Source: Liquorilactobacillus nagelii DSM 13675 (GTDB lineage Bacteria; Bacillota; Bacilli; Lactobacillales; Lactobacillaceae). Taken from it: a stretch of 64,000 nucleotides of DNA. The notes below the pieces were generated by a model, which saw only the letters and a list, made by a program, of their open reading frames with translations, did not search any database and was not told the DNA's origin. The stretch is taken from the NCBI RefSeq assembly GCF_019444005.1, contig NZ_CP049304.1:1178001-1242000 (forward strand), given 5' to 3'. Shown here piece by piece: positions 1 to 9,445 of the stretch (position 1 is the first letter of the stretch; every line of letters begins with the position of its first letter). Position numbers and translations under genes: made by a program.

Positions 1-1
1 T

Positions 2-232
2 CGCGATGAACCAATTATCCGCCACCACGCTGCAACTGCTCTCTGGCTGCATTTAATTCCAATCCTATTATGCATCGCAGCTATCATCTTTCTAGGAATC
101 AGTGGTTTAATTACCCAACATGTCCAATATCTTGGTGCTGGAGTAGTTATCATTTTAGGTTTGATTTTACTCATCAGTTTATTTATTTTTATATATAATC
201 TCTATCGCGGGATCAAATTGTTAGTCGATTAA
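2..232 (+). CDS. Membrane protein, C-terminal part (5' end outside window)
   Basis: The frame is open from base 2 to a TAA at 230-232 and has no start in the window, so this is the 3' end of a gene that begins upstream. The 76 visible residues start with RDEPIIRHHAATALWLHL and hold two strongly hydrophobic stretches separated by a short TQHVQYLGAG linker, ending in YRGIKLLVD. A charged segment followed by paired helices resembles the end of DUF4870/Tic20-like small membrane proteins, but that is only a similarity of pattern. Function is unknown. Bases 233-365 up to the next gene hold no gene that I can support. Confidence 0.6.
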   Translation, partial: RDEPIIRHHAATALWLHLIPILLCIAAIIFLGISGLITQHVQYLGAGVVIILGLILLISLFIFIYNLYRGIKLLVD

Positions 233-365
233 TTTTCGCTGCTAATTGTTAGAAATAGTTTTGATCTGCTTGCTTCGGCACTTGATCAAAAAAACAAAGA
301 ATTACTTGCAGCTGGTACGTTTTATTCATGCTTGAACCGTTAAAATTCAATTAAAACACCTTTTA

Positions 366-1196
366 CTAATTGATTCGACTTGTTCCATCCTGATAATTTA
401 AAGTTACTCCACTTTGAACGTTAAAAATATAAACATTGAAGTGAACTGCATTACTGCCAACTGACTGAGCTTCCATTTGAACACCACGTGGCAATAACTC
501 ATTTCCCCGAAAAATCGGTGTCACACGATATCTAACATATCCATTAGGATTTTGTTTCAAGTAATAAGCAATATCATCTTCGTGGGCCAGCATTTCTGGA
601 GCATTCAATTCACGAGTACCGGTAATCAGGTTTTTAGGATTGTTATTTTGACCACTTAATTGATAACCAATTAAGTGGCTACGGTTATACAACCAACCTG
701 AGGCAATTTTTTTATTATGCCAACCAGTTGGATTCCAAGTTAATTCAGTTCGTTTGACTGTTGGCATTAGGGACTTGTTCAGTAAAGCATTCGCCACACC
801 AGCACGATTTAGGCGATCTAAATTACTATAGGTTTGCCAAGCCCCGTTGACAGTCCTCAAATCAGTCGTCGTAAAATTAGGTGTATTGTTATTAATAGTA
901 ATTTCATTTTGACCAGAGTAATCTTTTTCTGCTAATTGCTGAGTTTCATTCTGGACAGTCGAGGAATTTTGAACAGTTGTGGCCCCCGAAGTAGCAATTG
1001 ATGCTAGTTTTTGATGCCAATACTTGATTCGCCGATTTTGAATTGTTATTTGGTGTTTGGTTTTTTTTAGCTGCTTTTGCAACTTGCTGATTTGCTGCTG
1101 CTTTGTTGCAACAGCTTGAACTGTCGGTTGAACAGTAATCATACAAACTAAAAAAATTAGCCCAGTTGCTATTAAAATTTGAATTATTTTTTTCAT
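366..1196 (-). CDS. EndA-like secreted DNA/RNA non-specific endonuclease
   Basis: This is a secreted or membrane-anchored nuclease of the beta-beta-alpha-metal family, related to streptococcal EndA, which degrades DNA outside the cell. Residues 1-28 form a hydrophobic signal or anchor. Residues 31-65 are Lys/Gln-rich and likely a coiled coil. The nuclease core follows: NRSHLIGYQL at 171-180 is the equivalent of the DRGH motif, with His174 as the expected general base, and NNNPKNL at 184-190 supplies the metal-binding Asn. The first motif residue is Asn rather than Asp, a variant seen in this family. The start is 1 nt after the stop of the upstream lipoprotein gene, so the two are translationally coupled. 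Roles in nucleotide scavenging or DNA uptake are possible; the sequence does not decide. Confidence 0.88.
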   Translation of the reverse strand: MKKIIQILIATGLIFLVCMITVQPTVQAVATKQQQISKLQKQLKKTKHQITIQNRRIKYWHQKLASIATSGATTVQNSSTVQNETQQLAEKDYSGQNEITINNNTPNFTTTDLRTVNGAWQTYSNLDRLNRAGVANALLNKSLMPTVKRTELTWNPTGWHNKKIASGWLYNRSHLIGYQLSGQNNNPKNLITGTRELNAPEMLAHEDDIAYYLKQNPNGYVRYRVTPIFRGNELLPRGVQMEAQSVGSNAVHFNVYIFNVQSGVTLNYQDGTSRIN

Positions 1197-1197
1197 T

Positions 1198-1695
1198 TTA
1201 TCTCAGCGCCTTTCGATACCCAGCAGCCTGTGCTTGTGCTTCAGTTGAAAAGTAAACTGCATTGGTCGAATTCATTTGATATCCAGCCTGTCCTGGAACA
1301 TGATAAATATGCGAATTACGATTGCCAACAATTGCACCCTGCCCCGTTGTTACTTTTTCAGCAGAGCTAGTTTCTGCTGTTATAGCCGAAGATGAAGCAG
1401 AACTGGTTGAACTGCTGATTGTTCTAGTTGTCGCTGAACTACTAGCCTTGATTTTTTCAGTACTAGAACTATTAACCTCAGCGAGTGAAGCCGAATTATA
1501 GGCTTTTTTCAAAGATGTTGCTTGGTATTTTTTTTGTGCTAATTTTTCTTTTAAAGAACTCGATGATTTTGAAAGTCGGCTTTCTTGCTGCGCCAAACTT
1601 TCTTTGGATGTTGTTACCGCTGCCGCCTGTTGTGAACAGCCACCTAACATACCAATTATCCCCAATAATGCAGCCATTTTGATTATTCTTTTCAT
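1198..1695 (-). CDS. Lipoprotein with C-terminal sunset-type domain
   Basis: A 165-residue lipoprotein. Residues 1-20 are a signal peptide ending in the lipobox LGGC, so Cys20 should be lipidated. The middle (21-115) is low-complexity Ser/Thr/Ala and probably a flexible wall-spanning tether. The C-terminal part, from VGNRNSHIYHVPG (about 123) to EAQAQAAGYRKALR, matches the short domain often attached to secreted nucleases in lactobacilli and bacilli (called sunset or Ada-like metal-binding). The Cys usual after HxPG is replaced by Gln here. The gene is first in a two-gene unit with the nuclease just downstream, which suggests that the two act on extracellular DNA together; that is inference. 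Confidence 0.75.
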   Translation of the reverse strand: MKRIIKMAALLGIIGMLGGCSQQAAAVTTSKESLAQQESRLSKSSSSLKEKLAQKKYQATSLKKAYNSASLAEVNSSSTEKIKASSSATTRTISSSTSSASSSAITAETSSAEKVTTGQGAIVGNRNSHIYHVPGQAGYQMNSTNAVYFSTEAQAQAAGYRKALR

Positions 1696-1773
1696 TTCTT
1701 TTGTGGCCTCCTAATAAATAACTACTATTTTCGTTAACTATATTCTACAATAAAATTAAAGGAGTGACGCATA

Positions 1774-2100
1774 ATGAAAAGTATCTTAATTGTGACAACC
1801 GAAAATATTCCCGGAAAGAAATACCAGGCTCTTGGTGAAGTCTTTGGTGTTACTACTCAATCTAAAAATGTTCTGCGCAATATTGGAGCCGGTTTAAAAA
1901 ACATTGTCGGCGGAGAGATTAAAGATTACACTAAAATGTTGGAAGAATCGCGTCAAGTCTCAGTTGAACGCCTTCGCCAAAATGCTGCCAAAATGGGGGC
2001 TGATGCAGTTGTTATGATGCGATTTGATTCCGGCTCAATCGGTCAAGATATGCAATCAGTGGTCGCTTACGGAACGGCTGTTAAGTATTTATCTGAATAA
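1774..2100 (+). CDS. YbjQ/UPF0145 family protein
   Basis: At 108 residues it has the normal length for the YbjQ family (PF01906), small proteins of unknown function that assemble into rings. Family signs are the opening strand with [10 protein letters not shown], the conserved [12 protein letters not shown] segment, and the C-terminal [15 protein letters not shown]. The start ATG follows AAAGGAGTGACGCATA. It is divergent from the lipoprotein gene and ends in a hairpin shared with the convergent sulfotransferase gene. No specific role can be assigned. Confidence 0.85.
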   Translation: MKSILIVTTENIPGKKYQALGEVFGVTTQSKNVLRNIGAGLKNIVGGEIKDYTKMLEESRQVSVERLRQNAAKMGADAVVMMRFDSGSIGQDMQSVVAYGTAVKYLSE

Positions 2101-2107
2101 AAAATAA

Positions 2108-2154
2108 CCGAACGCTGTCATGTAATGAAGTGACAACAGTTCGGCTATTTTTTT
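2108..2154. terminator. Bidirectional intrinsic terminator
   Basis: A stem pairs CCGAACGCTGTCA (2108-2120) with TGACAACAGTTCGG (2131-2144), with one bulged base. It has T-rich tails on both strands (plus: TATTTTTTT; minus: TTATTTTTTATTC). It separates the convergent ybjQ-type and sulfotransferase genes. Confidence 0.85.
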
Positions 2155-2162
2155 ACATTTCA

Positions 2163-3842
2163 TTATTGATTAACATCAAATACATAACTCGTTGGATAAA
2201 ATTCAAGTCGATAGGCGCGATAAACATAGGCTTTGATTGATGCATTTTTAACTGTCGCATTCCAAACTTGTTGCCCTTGAGAATTGACTTCAATAATGTT
2301 ACTTTCTTTGCCATTATTTTTATAACCGAAGTCCAGTAAAACATTTCCATTTGCCAGTTTCTGGGCAAAACCAATCACTACCGTAAAATTCTTTTTCCCA
2401 AGTTGTTTGCCATATGACCAAGTTTGTTTAATCGTTTTTTGTTTGTCATTAATTTGATAAATTACTCCTTCAGAATATTTTCCAGAATTCTTTTTGTCAC
2501 CATTAGTTACAGAGACATTATTATTGTACAAAATAATGGTTTCTTTACCATTTTTATGACTTAAAAGATATAACCCATGTTGACCACCAGTTGTCGTTGT
2601 ACCCTTAGTTTTTTTCAATAAATATTTACGATATTTTTGTGGCCAGGTTGAACTCTTCTTTCCACTATAGATCCACTTGATCTGATTTGTCCGATAATCA
2701 AGTTTCATAATTAAATCTTGATTTCGACTCGAGACTAAAATACTGTGATCAGTTTTATCATAATCAACCGAATTTTGATGAAACCAATCCATCTTACTGT
2801 CATCACCCTTAGTAAAAGATTTCCACATCGATTTAGGCAAAAGGCGCTTAAAATCAATCACTTTAACAACTTTTCCCGTTTTGTAGGAAATTTCAGCTAA
2901 TGTATCTTCTTTATACCGACTGCTGCCATCTGAGACAGTTGCTAGAATATTTCCGTTAGGTAAACGAGTTAAGTCATGATGAATCAACGTCGTATACTGA
3001 ACCTCTGATTTAGTTGCATCAGTTGACCCGGCTTTAGCTGAGAATTTAAACTCTTTATATACCCGGCCCAACAAATCAGTTTCAATCAAATCATTATATG
3101 TTTCCCCTGACTGATCAGACTTTGTTAACATCATAAAATGTCCTTTAGTCCATTTTTTTAACATATGCTGCGAATAAAGTGTTGAGTACCAACGAACTTC
3201 ACCATCACTATCAACCGCAAATGGTTCTTTAGTTGTTCGGTTAAGCAAAGTTAACTTGTTACTGCCTAATTCCATTTGGCTAGTGTTTTTGTTTGAAACA
3301 GTTATTTTTGCAGTTTTAATATATTTAGGTAACGCACCAGTTTTAATTGATAATTGCTTAACATCAGTAATTCCATTTTTATATTGAACTTTGATGGTAA
3401 CTTGATTATTATAAGCAGCATATAACCCAACGATTGGTACCTGATGTTCTTTGGAATACTTTCCATTTACTTGATTCGAAATTGAGGTCTTAGTTGTTTT
3501 TCCCTGTACAGTATAAGAAACCTTAGCCACCGAACTCGTCTTAAAAATAATTAAGGCGGTTAATGGTGATGTTTGGTAAGGATTTAATTTAACATATGGA
3601 GTATTCAAATTATATTTTGAAGATTTAACAATTTTTTGATATTCTTTTGTAATTTTCTGCTGATCTTCTTGACGATTATTAACTAATTTACTACCAATAT
3701 TTTTCTTTATTTGTGCAGTACTTAATAATTTAAAACTATTTTTCCCTGATTTTTGCTGGTTTTGCCACCAATAAAAAGTACCACTAATTAATATGATTCC
3801 AAACAATATTAAACTACTAATAATCTTATATTTCTTTTTCAA
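2163..3842 (-). CDS. Membrane-anchored arylsulfate sulfotransferase (ASST family)
   Basis: This family transfers sulfate from one phenolic ester to another phenol without PAPS. The N-terminus has one hydrophobic anchor (about residues 8-28), putting the rest outside the cell. The active-site set of the enterobacterial enzyme can be found in order (numbered from a GTG at 3851): HHDLTRLPNGN (291-301), His358 in DWFHQNS, Arg376 in SSRNQD and His425 in GGQHGLYLL, the likely sulfohistidine. A beta-propeller body fits the repeated strand pattern. Start choice: the GTG at 3851 is only 1 nt from AAGGA, whereas the TTG at 3842 has a 9-nt spacing, so I use TTG. It is monocistronic and the natural substrate is unknown. 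Confidence 0.85.
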   Translation of the reverse strand: MKKKYKIISSLILFGIILISGTFYWWQNQQKSGKNSFKLLSTAQIKKNIGSKLVNNRQEDQQKITKEYQKIVKSSKYNLNTPYVKLNPYQTSPLTALIIFKTSSVAKVSYTVQGKTTKTSISNQVNGKYSKEHQVPIVGLYAAYNNQVTIKVQYKNGITDVKQLSIKTGALPKYIKTAKITVSNKNTSQMELGSNKLTLLNRTTKEPFAVDSDGEVRWYSTLYSQHMLKKWTKGHFMMLTKSDQSGETYNDLIETDLLGRVYKEFKFSAKAGSTDATKSEVQYTTLIHHDLTRLPNGNILATVSDGSSRYKEDTLAEISYKTGKVVKVIDFKRLLPKSMWKSFTKGDDSKMDWFHQNSVDYDKTDHSILVSSRNQDLIMKLDYRTNQIKWIYSGKKSSTWPQKYRKYLLKKTKGTTTTGGQHGLYLLSHKNGKETIILYNNNVSVTNGDKKNSGKYSEGVIYQINDKQKTIKQTWSYGKQLGKKNFTVVIGFAQKLANGNVLLDFGYKNNGKESNIIEVNSQGQQVWNATVKNASIKAYVYRAYRLEFYPTSYVFDVNQ

Positions 3843-4059
3843 AAGTAACACATCCTTATCATTCTATAACTAAATAATTACAGAATAACAAGCAAAAAAG
3901 TAATAAATATTATTAGCCTGTGAAAATTCAATGAATTTTAGTCAAATTTTAATTGAAATTTAAACAAATTGTGAACTTTTTGATTTATTATTTTTTCATT
4001 TTGCAATTAATAGAAAGTTAGAAATCATTTATGGGAGAAATTATAAATTTAATGTTTCT

Positions 4060-4102
4060 TAAAAAAAGACTAACAAACGCTATTACATCGTTTGTTAGTC
4101 TT
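4060..4102 (-). terminator. Terminator of the suf operon
   Basis: A 14-bp perfect stem (AAGACTAACAAACG at 4066-4079 with 4089-4102) is followed on the minus strand by a run of seven T. It lies 8 nt after the sufB stop. Between it and the sulfotransferase gene (3852-4059) I see only AT-rich DNA without a gene. Confidence 0.93.
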
Positions 4103-4109
4103 AATTTTT

Positions 4110-5522
4110 TTAACCCACGCTACCTTCCATCTGAAATTCAATCAAACGATTTAATTCGACTGCATATTCCATTGGCAGCTCCTTGGTGAATGGCTCAACA
4201 AATCCCATAATTATCATCTCAGTTGCTTTGTCTTCTGGTATTCCGCGACTCATTAAATAATACAACTGTTCTTCCGAAATCTTTGAAACCTTAGCCTCAT
4301 GTTCCATCGAAACATCGCCATTTTTAACTTGATTAACTGGAATCGTGTCACTAGCACTCTGATCGTCTAGTATAATTGTGTCACACTCAACATGCGACTT
4401 CGAACCATCACTTTTTGGTCCAAAACGAACTTTACCACGATAGTCAGCTCGACCGCCATCTTTACAAAGGGACTTTGAAATAATTGAACTCGAGGTATTT
4501 TTAGCATTATGAATCATTCGCGCACCAGTATCCGAGACTATCTTCTTGCCAGCAAAAGCAATTGACAGCATCGTACCATGTGCACCTTGCCCATTCAAAT
4601 AAACACTAGGATATTTCATGGTAACTTTTGAACCCAAGTTACCATCAACCCATTCCATTGTGCCATTTTCTAAGGCTTGAGCCCGTTTAGTTTCCAAACT
4701 ATAAACGTTATTCGACCAGTTTTGAATCGTCGTATAACGGCAATAAGCGTCTTTTAAAACATTAACCTCAACAACGGCGGCATGCAAACTATCTTCAGAA
4801 TAGTTTGGTGCAGTACATCCCTCAACATAGTTAACACTCCCGCCTTCATCAACAATAATCAAGGTCCTTTCAAATTGACCACTATTACCGGCATTAATTC
4901 GAAAATAACTTTGAATTGGGACCTTTGTCTGAACTCCCTTGGGAACATAAATGAAGGTTCCACCTGACCAAACAGCCGAGTTAAGGGCTGCAAATTTATT
5001 ATCAGACGGCGGAATCAATTTTCCAAAATACTGTCGAACTAGTTCCGGATATTCTTGAACGGCGGAATCAGTATCCATAAAAACAATTCCCTGCTTTTCG
5101 AAATCTTCACGCATATTGTGATAAACAACTTCTGATTCGTATTGAGCTGATGAACCAGCTAAATATTTTCGTTCAGCCTCCGGAACTCCCAGCCGATCAA
5201 AGGTTGTTTTAATTTCACTAGGAACATCTTCCCATTTACGAGCAACATGTTGACTGTCCCGTCGAAAATAATTAATATGATCTAAATCAATTCCAGTTAG
5301 ATCTGGACCAAAATCCGGCATTTCCATTTCCTGATAACGGGCAAAAGCCTTTAAGCGAAAATCCAACATCCAATCTGGTTCATTTTTAGCTGCTGAAATC
5401 TGGCGGACAGTTTCTTCAGTCAAGCCCTCACCAGTTGTTAAAATCGGTTCAATATCATCTTTAAAGCCGTATTTATATTCACCGCCTAAACCAAGCATAT
5501 TAGCCTTTGTGGTATCTGCCAT
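4110..5522 (-). CDS. sufB: Fe-S cluster assembly scaffold protein SufB
   Basis: SufB is the scaffold on which sulfur and iron are assembled, working as a SufBC2D complex in the cytoplasm. Its 470 residues have the usual length. Recognisable family segments are [40 protein letters not shown] (with the conserved Cys) and the C-terminal [20 protein letters not shown]. The last segment recurs in the paralogue SufD. The start ATG is preceded by AAAGGGG. It is the last gene of sufCDSUB, 17 nt after sufU, and is followed by a strong terminator. Confidence 0.97.
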   Translation of the reverse strand: MADTTKANMLGLGGEYKYGFKDDIEPILTTGEGLTEETVRQISAAKNEPDWMLDFRLKAFARYQEMEMPDFGPDLTGIDLDHINYFRRDSQHVARKWEDVPSEIKTTFDRLGVPEAERKYLAGSSAQYESEVVYHNMREDFEKQGIVFMDTDSAVQEYPELVRQYFGKLIPPSDNKFAALNSAVWSGGTFIYVPKGVQTKVPIQSYFRINAGNSGQFERTLIIVDEGGSVNYVEGCTAPNYSEDSLHAAVVEVNVLKDAYCRYTTIQNWSNNVYSLETKRAQALENGTMEWVDGNLGSKVTMKYPSVYLNGQGAHGTMLSIAFAGKKIVSDTGARMIHNAKNTSSSIISKSLCKDGGRADYRGKVRFGPKSDGSKSHVECDTIILDDQSASDTIPVNQVKNGDVSMEHEAKVSKISEEQLYYLMSRGIPEDKATEMIIMGFVEPFTKELPMEYAVELNRLIEFQMEGSVG

Positions 5523-5539
5523 TAAAGTCGCCCCTTTCT

Positions 5540-6016
5540 TTATAATTGTTCATGTCGCATAATTCCAGCTGATGCCTGCCCATTTTCATTTTTTACTGCT
5601 TGATAAGCCGCTTTCCAAGCCAACGTGGCACATTTAATCCGAGCTGGGAATTTCGCAACGCCTTCTAAAATTGAAGCATCACCTAATATTTCCTCGTAAT
5701 TAGTCGGTGGTTTTCCAATCACCATTTCTGAAAAAGTTTCAACCATCTGTTCAATTTGGCTGGGTGTTTTCCCGATGACTTCATCGGTCATCATACTTGC
5801 CGATGCCTGACTAATTGTACAACCAGAGCCAGAAAAAGCAATATCACTGACTTTTCCATTTTTTAAAGCCACTTCAACATTTAAAACATCCCCACAGGTT
5901 GGATTGCGTACTTCCAATCGATGATCTGCTTGTTTTAATGAACCATGGTGATGTGGGTGAGTCGCATGGTCTAACACAACTTGGCGGTATAAGTTATCTA
6001 ATTTAGACAGTGCCAT
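5540..6016 (-). CDS. sufU: Sulfur-relay/scaffold protein SufU
   Basis: SufU accepts persulfide sulfur from SufS through its zinc site and passes it to the SUF scaffold in Firmicutes. The zinc ligands are all present: Cys41 and Asp43 in NPTCGDV, Cys66 in [10 protein letters not shown] and Cys129 in IKCATLAW. The length of 158 residues is normal for SufU, with the insertion that separates it from IscU. Its start overlaps the end of sufS by 14 nt, consistent with coupled translation of the two partners. Confidence 0.96.
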   Translation of the reverse strand: MALSKLDNLYRQVVLDHATHPHHHGSLKQADHRLEVRNPTCGDVLNVEVALKNGKVSDIAFSGSGCTISQASASMMTDEVIGKTPSQIEQMVETFSEMVIGKPPTNYEEILGDASILEGVAKFPARIKCATLAWKAAYQAVKNENGQASAGIMRHEQL

Positions 6017-7241
6017 GATTGAAGAACTCCTTTGTTGCTTTGAGCGATGTCACTAAGCGCTGGGCATCCTCAAGATTATTGTATAAGTATAAACTTGCTC
6101 TAGCCGTAGCTGCAACATTTAAGCGTTCCATTAAGGGCTGAGCACAATGATGACCAGCTCGAACAGCAACGCCTTCCATATCTAATGCAGTTGCAACATC
6201 ATGTGGATGCAACTTATCAAGATTAAATGAAATTACTCCAGTGTGCTTGGCTGGATCATGTGGTCCATATACTGTCACACCTGGAATTTCTAATAGTGCT
6301 GGCAATAAATACTTAACCAACTGTTGTTCATGGGCAGCTATTTTTTCCATTCCAATAGCAGACAAGTAATCAATCGCTGCTCCTAAGCCAATTACTCCAG
6401 CAATATTTTGTGTGCCACCCTCAAATTTCCAAGGTGCTGCTTTAAAAGTCGTTTTTTGTAGTTGAACCCAGTCAATCATTTCGCCACCAAATTCCAACGG
6501 TGGCATTTCAGCCAATAATTCACTTTTACCCCACAAAACACCAATTCCAGTTGGCGCCATTAACTTATGCCCGGAAAAAGCATAAAAATCTGCCCCCATT
6601 TGTTGAACATCAACCTTGATGTGTGGAGTCGATTGCGCTCCGTCAACGACCATTACAGCACCATGTTGATGAGCTAGCGCCGCAACTTTTTCGATCGGAT
6701 TAATTACACCTAAGACATTTGAGGCCTGAGTTAAAGCCACAATTGCAGTTTTATCAGTAATCTGCTGTTGGACACTAGCCAGATCCAGTTCGCCTTCAGC
6801 CGTGATGTCAATGTATTTCAAAACAGCACCAACCTTTTGAGCCAACTGCTGCCAAGGTACCAAATTACTGTGATGTTCCATATAAGAAATCACGATTTCA
6901 TCACCCGCTTTTACGTGGGTCGCTCCATAGCTAGCTGCCACCCAATTTAAAGCCTCGGTTGTTCCTTTGGTATAAACAATTTCTTGACTGCTGGGCGCAT
7001 TGATAAAACGGGCAACTTTTCCTCTGACTGCTTCAAATTGTTCAGTTGCGCGTTCTGCCAGAGTATGCACACCACGATGAACATTAGCGTTATCATGATA
7101 ATAATAGTGTTCCAATGCTTCAACAACTGCTTTGGGTTTTTGTGCAGTCGCAGCATTGTCTAAATAAACTAAAGATTCATCATTAACTTGCTGATTTAGA
7201 ATTGGAAAATCAGCCCGATACTCACTCATCTTTTTGACCAT
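6003..7241 (-). CDS. sufS: Cysteine desulfurase SufS
   Basis: A PLP-dependent group II cysteine desulfurase that makes alanine and an enzyme persulfide for SufU. From the ATG chosen here, Lys226 in SGHKLMAPTG is the PLP lysine and Cys366 in RAGHHCAQPLM is the persulfide Cys. Start choice: the frame is open to a TTG at 7259, but AAAGGAAG sits at the right distance from the ATG at 7241 (MVKKMSEY). The start lies inside the end of sufD, overlapping by 20 nt. Confidence 0.96.
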   Translation of the reverse strand: MVKKMSEYRADFPILNQQVNDESLVYLDNAATAQKPKAVVEALEHYYYHDNANVHRGVHTLAERATEQFEAVRGKVARFINAPSSQEIVYTKGTTEALNWVAASYGATHVKAGDEIVISYMEHHSNLVPWQQLAQKVGAVLKYIDITAEGELDLASVQQQITDKTAIVALTQASNVLGVINPIEKVAALAHQHGAVMVVDGAQSTPHIKVDVQQMGADFYAFSGHKLMAPTGIGVLWGKSELLAEMPPLEFGGEMIDWVQLQKTTFKAAPWKFEGGTQNIAGVIGLGAAIDYLSAIGMEKIAAHEQQLVKYLLPALLEIPGVTVYGPHDPAKHTGVISFNLDKLHPHDVATALDMEGVAVRAGHHCAQPLMERLNVAATARASLYLYNNLEDAQRLVTSLKATKEFFNHGTV

Positions 7242-8514
7242 CAACAAGCTTCCTTTCAATCGTATCTTTTAGTTGTTCACGAATTGAATCTGATGGAATT
7301 ACTTCCAAAACCGGTCCTAAAAAGCCTCGAATTACTAACCGTTCAGCAATTTTTTGCGGCAAACCACGACTCATTAAATAATATAACTGCTGGGCATTTA
7401 CCCGACCAATACTAGCCGCATGGCCAGCTTGAACATCATTATCATCAATCAACAAAACCGGGTTAGCGTCACCTTTAGCTTTTTTCGACAACATCAGTAA
7501 CCGGCTTTCCTGCTGGGCATTAGCTCCCTTAGCACCTTTAATAATGTGGCCAATGCCATTAAAAATTAAGGTCGAACGCGATAAAATTACCCCATGCTGC
7601 AAAATATGCCCAATTGTATGTTTGCCAATATTAGTTACGCGCGTATCAATTCCTTGAATTTGACGGCCGGTTGAAATTGCAATAACTTTAACTTCAGCAT
7701 GTGAACCGGCACCAACCAAATCAGAATCAAAATCGCCAACAATGTTACCATCGTTCATCATACCCATTGACCAGTCAATTTTAGCGTCATCGCTTAAATG
7801 ACCTCGACGATTTAAGTAAGTCGTTGTGTTAGCACCTAGTCGATCAACACTGGCGAATTTAACGTGACTGCCTGCTTTGGCAATTACTTCAACAACAATA
7901 CTTGCAGTCGTTGACTGTTCGCCAATTGTGGTTAGATTCTCTAAATAAGAAAGCTGACTATTTTCCTCAGCAACTAAAATTACATGATGCACAAAATCTT
8001 GACTTTGAGTAGCATCTTGAACGAAATAACTGGTAATTGGTTCAGTTAAAACTGTATTTTTAGGGACATAGACCAACAAACCACTAGTTAGCTGCGCCAC
8101 ATGCTGAGCGGTCAATAAGTCTTGATCATATTTAATCGCCTGTTGCATGAAATATTTTTTAATTAAGTCAGGGTGCTCTTTGAGGGCTGTCAGCCAATCA
8201 CAAACAATTACACCCTGCTCAGCCAACTTTGTTAATCCAACTTGCTTAACTGTCGTTTGTCCCAACTGAACAATCAAATGTTTAGCAGACTGCAGCTTCA
8301 AATCAGCTAAAAGCTGCGGATCAGAACTTTGATATGCCAGTTCTTTTTTTAATTGAATCGGCCAACGCTGATAGCGAATTTTACCGAAATTTGGCAATTC
8401 TAAATTAGCGGCAGCTGTTAAAGCTTTAATTCGGAGTTCTGAAAACCATTTAGGTTCACCAGTTTTGGCCGCATAAGCAGCCACCGTGGGATATTTTTGC
8501 AGATTAATTGTCAT
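7222..8514 (-). CDS. sufD: Fe-S cluster assembly protein SufD
   Basis: SufD is the SufB paralogue in the SufBC2D scaffold complex. Its C-terminal half carries the shared core [30 protein letters not shown], including the conserved His before the SufC-binding helix. The N-terminal region is more divergent, as usual. It has 430 residues, starts at an ATG after AGGGGGTATGAAAAG, and lies 15 nt after sufC. Confidence 0.96.
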   Translation of the reverse strand: MTINLQKYPTVAAYAAKTGEPKWFSELRIKALTAAANLELPNFGKIRYQRWPIQLKKELAYQSSDPQLLADLKLQSAKHLIVQLGQTTVKQVGLTKLAEQGVIVCDWLTALKEHPDLIKKYFMQQAIKYDQDLLTAQHVAQLTSGLLVYVPKNTVLTEPITSYFVQDATQSQDFVHHVILVAEENSQLSYLENLTTIGEQSTTASIVVEVIAKAGSHVKFASVDRLGANTTTYLNRRGHLSDDAKIDWSMGMMNDGNIVGDFDSDLVGAGSHAEVKVIAISTGRQIQGIDTRVTNIGKHTIGHILQHGVILSRSTLIFNGIGHIIKGAKGANAQQESRLLMLSKKAKGDANPVLLIDDNDVQAGHAASIGRVNAQQLYYLMSRGLPQKIAERLVIRGFLGPVLEVIPSDSIREQLKDTIERKLVDGQKDE

Positions 8515-8529
8515 CTTTTCATACCCCCT

Positions 8530-9309
8530 CTACGCGTCTTCGTCAACTAATTTAATATCCAAGCCCAGTTCATCGCGCAGACCAGCATAGCCCTCATCTT
8601 CAAGTTTTTTAGCCAATTCTGGACCACCTTGTTTGACAATCTTACCATCCATCATTACATGAACAACATCAGGAACAATATAATTCAATAATCGTTGATA
8701 GTGAGTAATGATTAAGGAACCAAATTCCGGACCACGCATTTGATTAACACCTCGAGAAACAACTTTCAATGCATCAATATCCAAACCAGAATCAATTTCA
8801 TCAAGAATTGCAAACTTGGGCTTAATCATCATTAATTGTAAAATTTCATTTCGTTTTTTTTCTCCACCAGAAAATCCTTCATTTAAATAACGATCAGCCA
8901 TTTCTTCTGTCATATCTAATACTTCCATTGCCTGATCCAAATCCTTCAAAAATTTTCGGATTGATAATTGGTCATCTTGTGGTCGGCGAGCATTTATGGC
9001 TCCACGAATAAATTCAGCATTAGTTACGCCGGGAATTTCGGCTGGATATTGCATCGCCAAAAAGAGGCCTGCACGTGCCCGCTCATCAACTGGCATTTTC
9101 AAAATGTCTTTACCATCTAAAAAAATTTCTCCCTGAGTTACTTTATAAGCCGGGTTGCCCATAATTGTCTCTGATAAAGTTGATTTACCAGTTCCGTTAG
9201 GCCCCATAATAGCGTGAATTTCACCTGTATGCATCACTAAATTAACACCTTTGAGAATTTTTTTACCTTCAATTGTTACGTGTAAATCCTTAACTTCGAG
9301 TGTTGACAT
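8530..9309 (-). CDS. sufC: Fe-S assembly ATPase SufC
   Basis: This ABC-type ATPase powers the SufB-SufD scaffold. Walker A is GPNGTGKST (about 36-44 from the chosen start), the signature is GFSGGEKKRNE, and Walker B is FAILDEID, followed by SGLDID. The frame extends to a TTG at 9324, but that codon is part of the GGAGG ribosome site; the ATG at 9309 (MSTLEV) is 7-8 nt after it and matches the family N-terminus. It is the first gene of the operon, behind its own promoter. Confidence 0.97.
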   Translation of the reverse strand: MSTLEVKDLHVTIEGKKILKGVNLVMHTGEIHAIMGPNGTGKSTLSETIMGNPAYKVTQGEIFLDGKDILKMPVDERARAGLFLAMQYPAEIPGVTNAEFIRGAINARRPQDDQLSIRKFLKDLDQAMEVLDMTEEMADRYLNEGFSGGEKKRNEILQLMMIKPKFAILDEIDSGLDIDALKVVSRGVNQMRGPEFGSLIITHYQRLLNYIVPDVVHVMMDGKIVKQGGPELAKKLEDEGYAGLRDELGLDIKLVDEDA

Positions 9310-9340
9310 GGCAAATTCCTCCAATTTAAATTACTCTTCA

Positions 9341-9369
9341 ATTTTAGCCTAATTGCGAACCATTTTCAA
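9341..9369 (-). promoter_or_regulatory. Promoter of the suf operon
   Basis: Reading the minus strand, TTGAAA (9364-9369) and TAAAAT (9341-9346) are separated by exactly 17 nt and lie about 30 nt upstream of the sufC start. It begins right after the terminator of the gene upstream. I saw no clear operator or Fur-type box. Confidence 0.7.
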
Positions 9370-9370
9370 T

Positions 9371-9400
9371 TAGAAAAAGCAACTCATTCAGAGTTGCTTT
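9371..9400 (-). terminator. Intrinsic terminator between the ArsC-like gene and suf
   Basis: A 10-bp perfect stem, AAAGCAACTC (9376-9385) with GAGTTGCTTT (9391-9400), has a T-rich tail on the minus strand. It would end transcripts that come from the ArsC-like gene through repeat copy 1. Confidence 0.75.
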
Positions 9401-9445
9401 CCCATTTTACCAATCTAAATTACTTGTTTTTAGAAAAATTATCTG

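Noticed and set aside
259..291. TTTTGATC...GATCAAAA hairpin near the left end
   Set aside because: The stem is short with a long loop, and no T run follows in either direction, so it is not convincing as a terminator.
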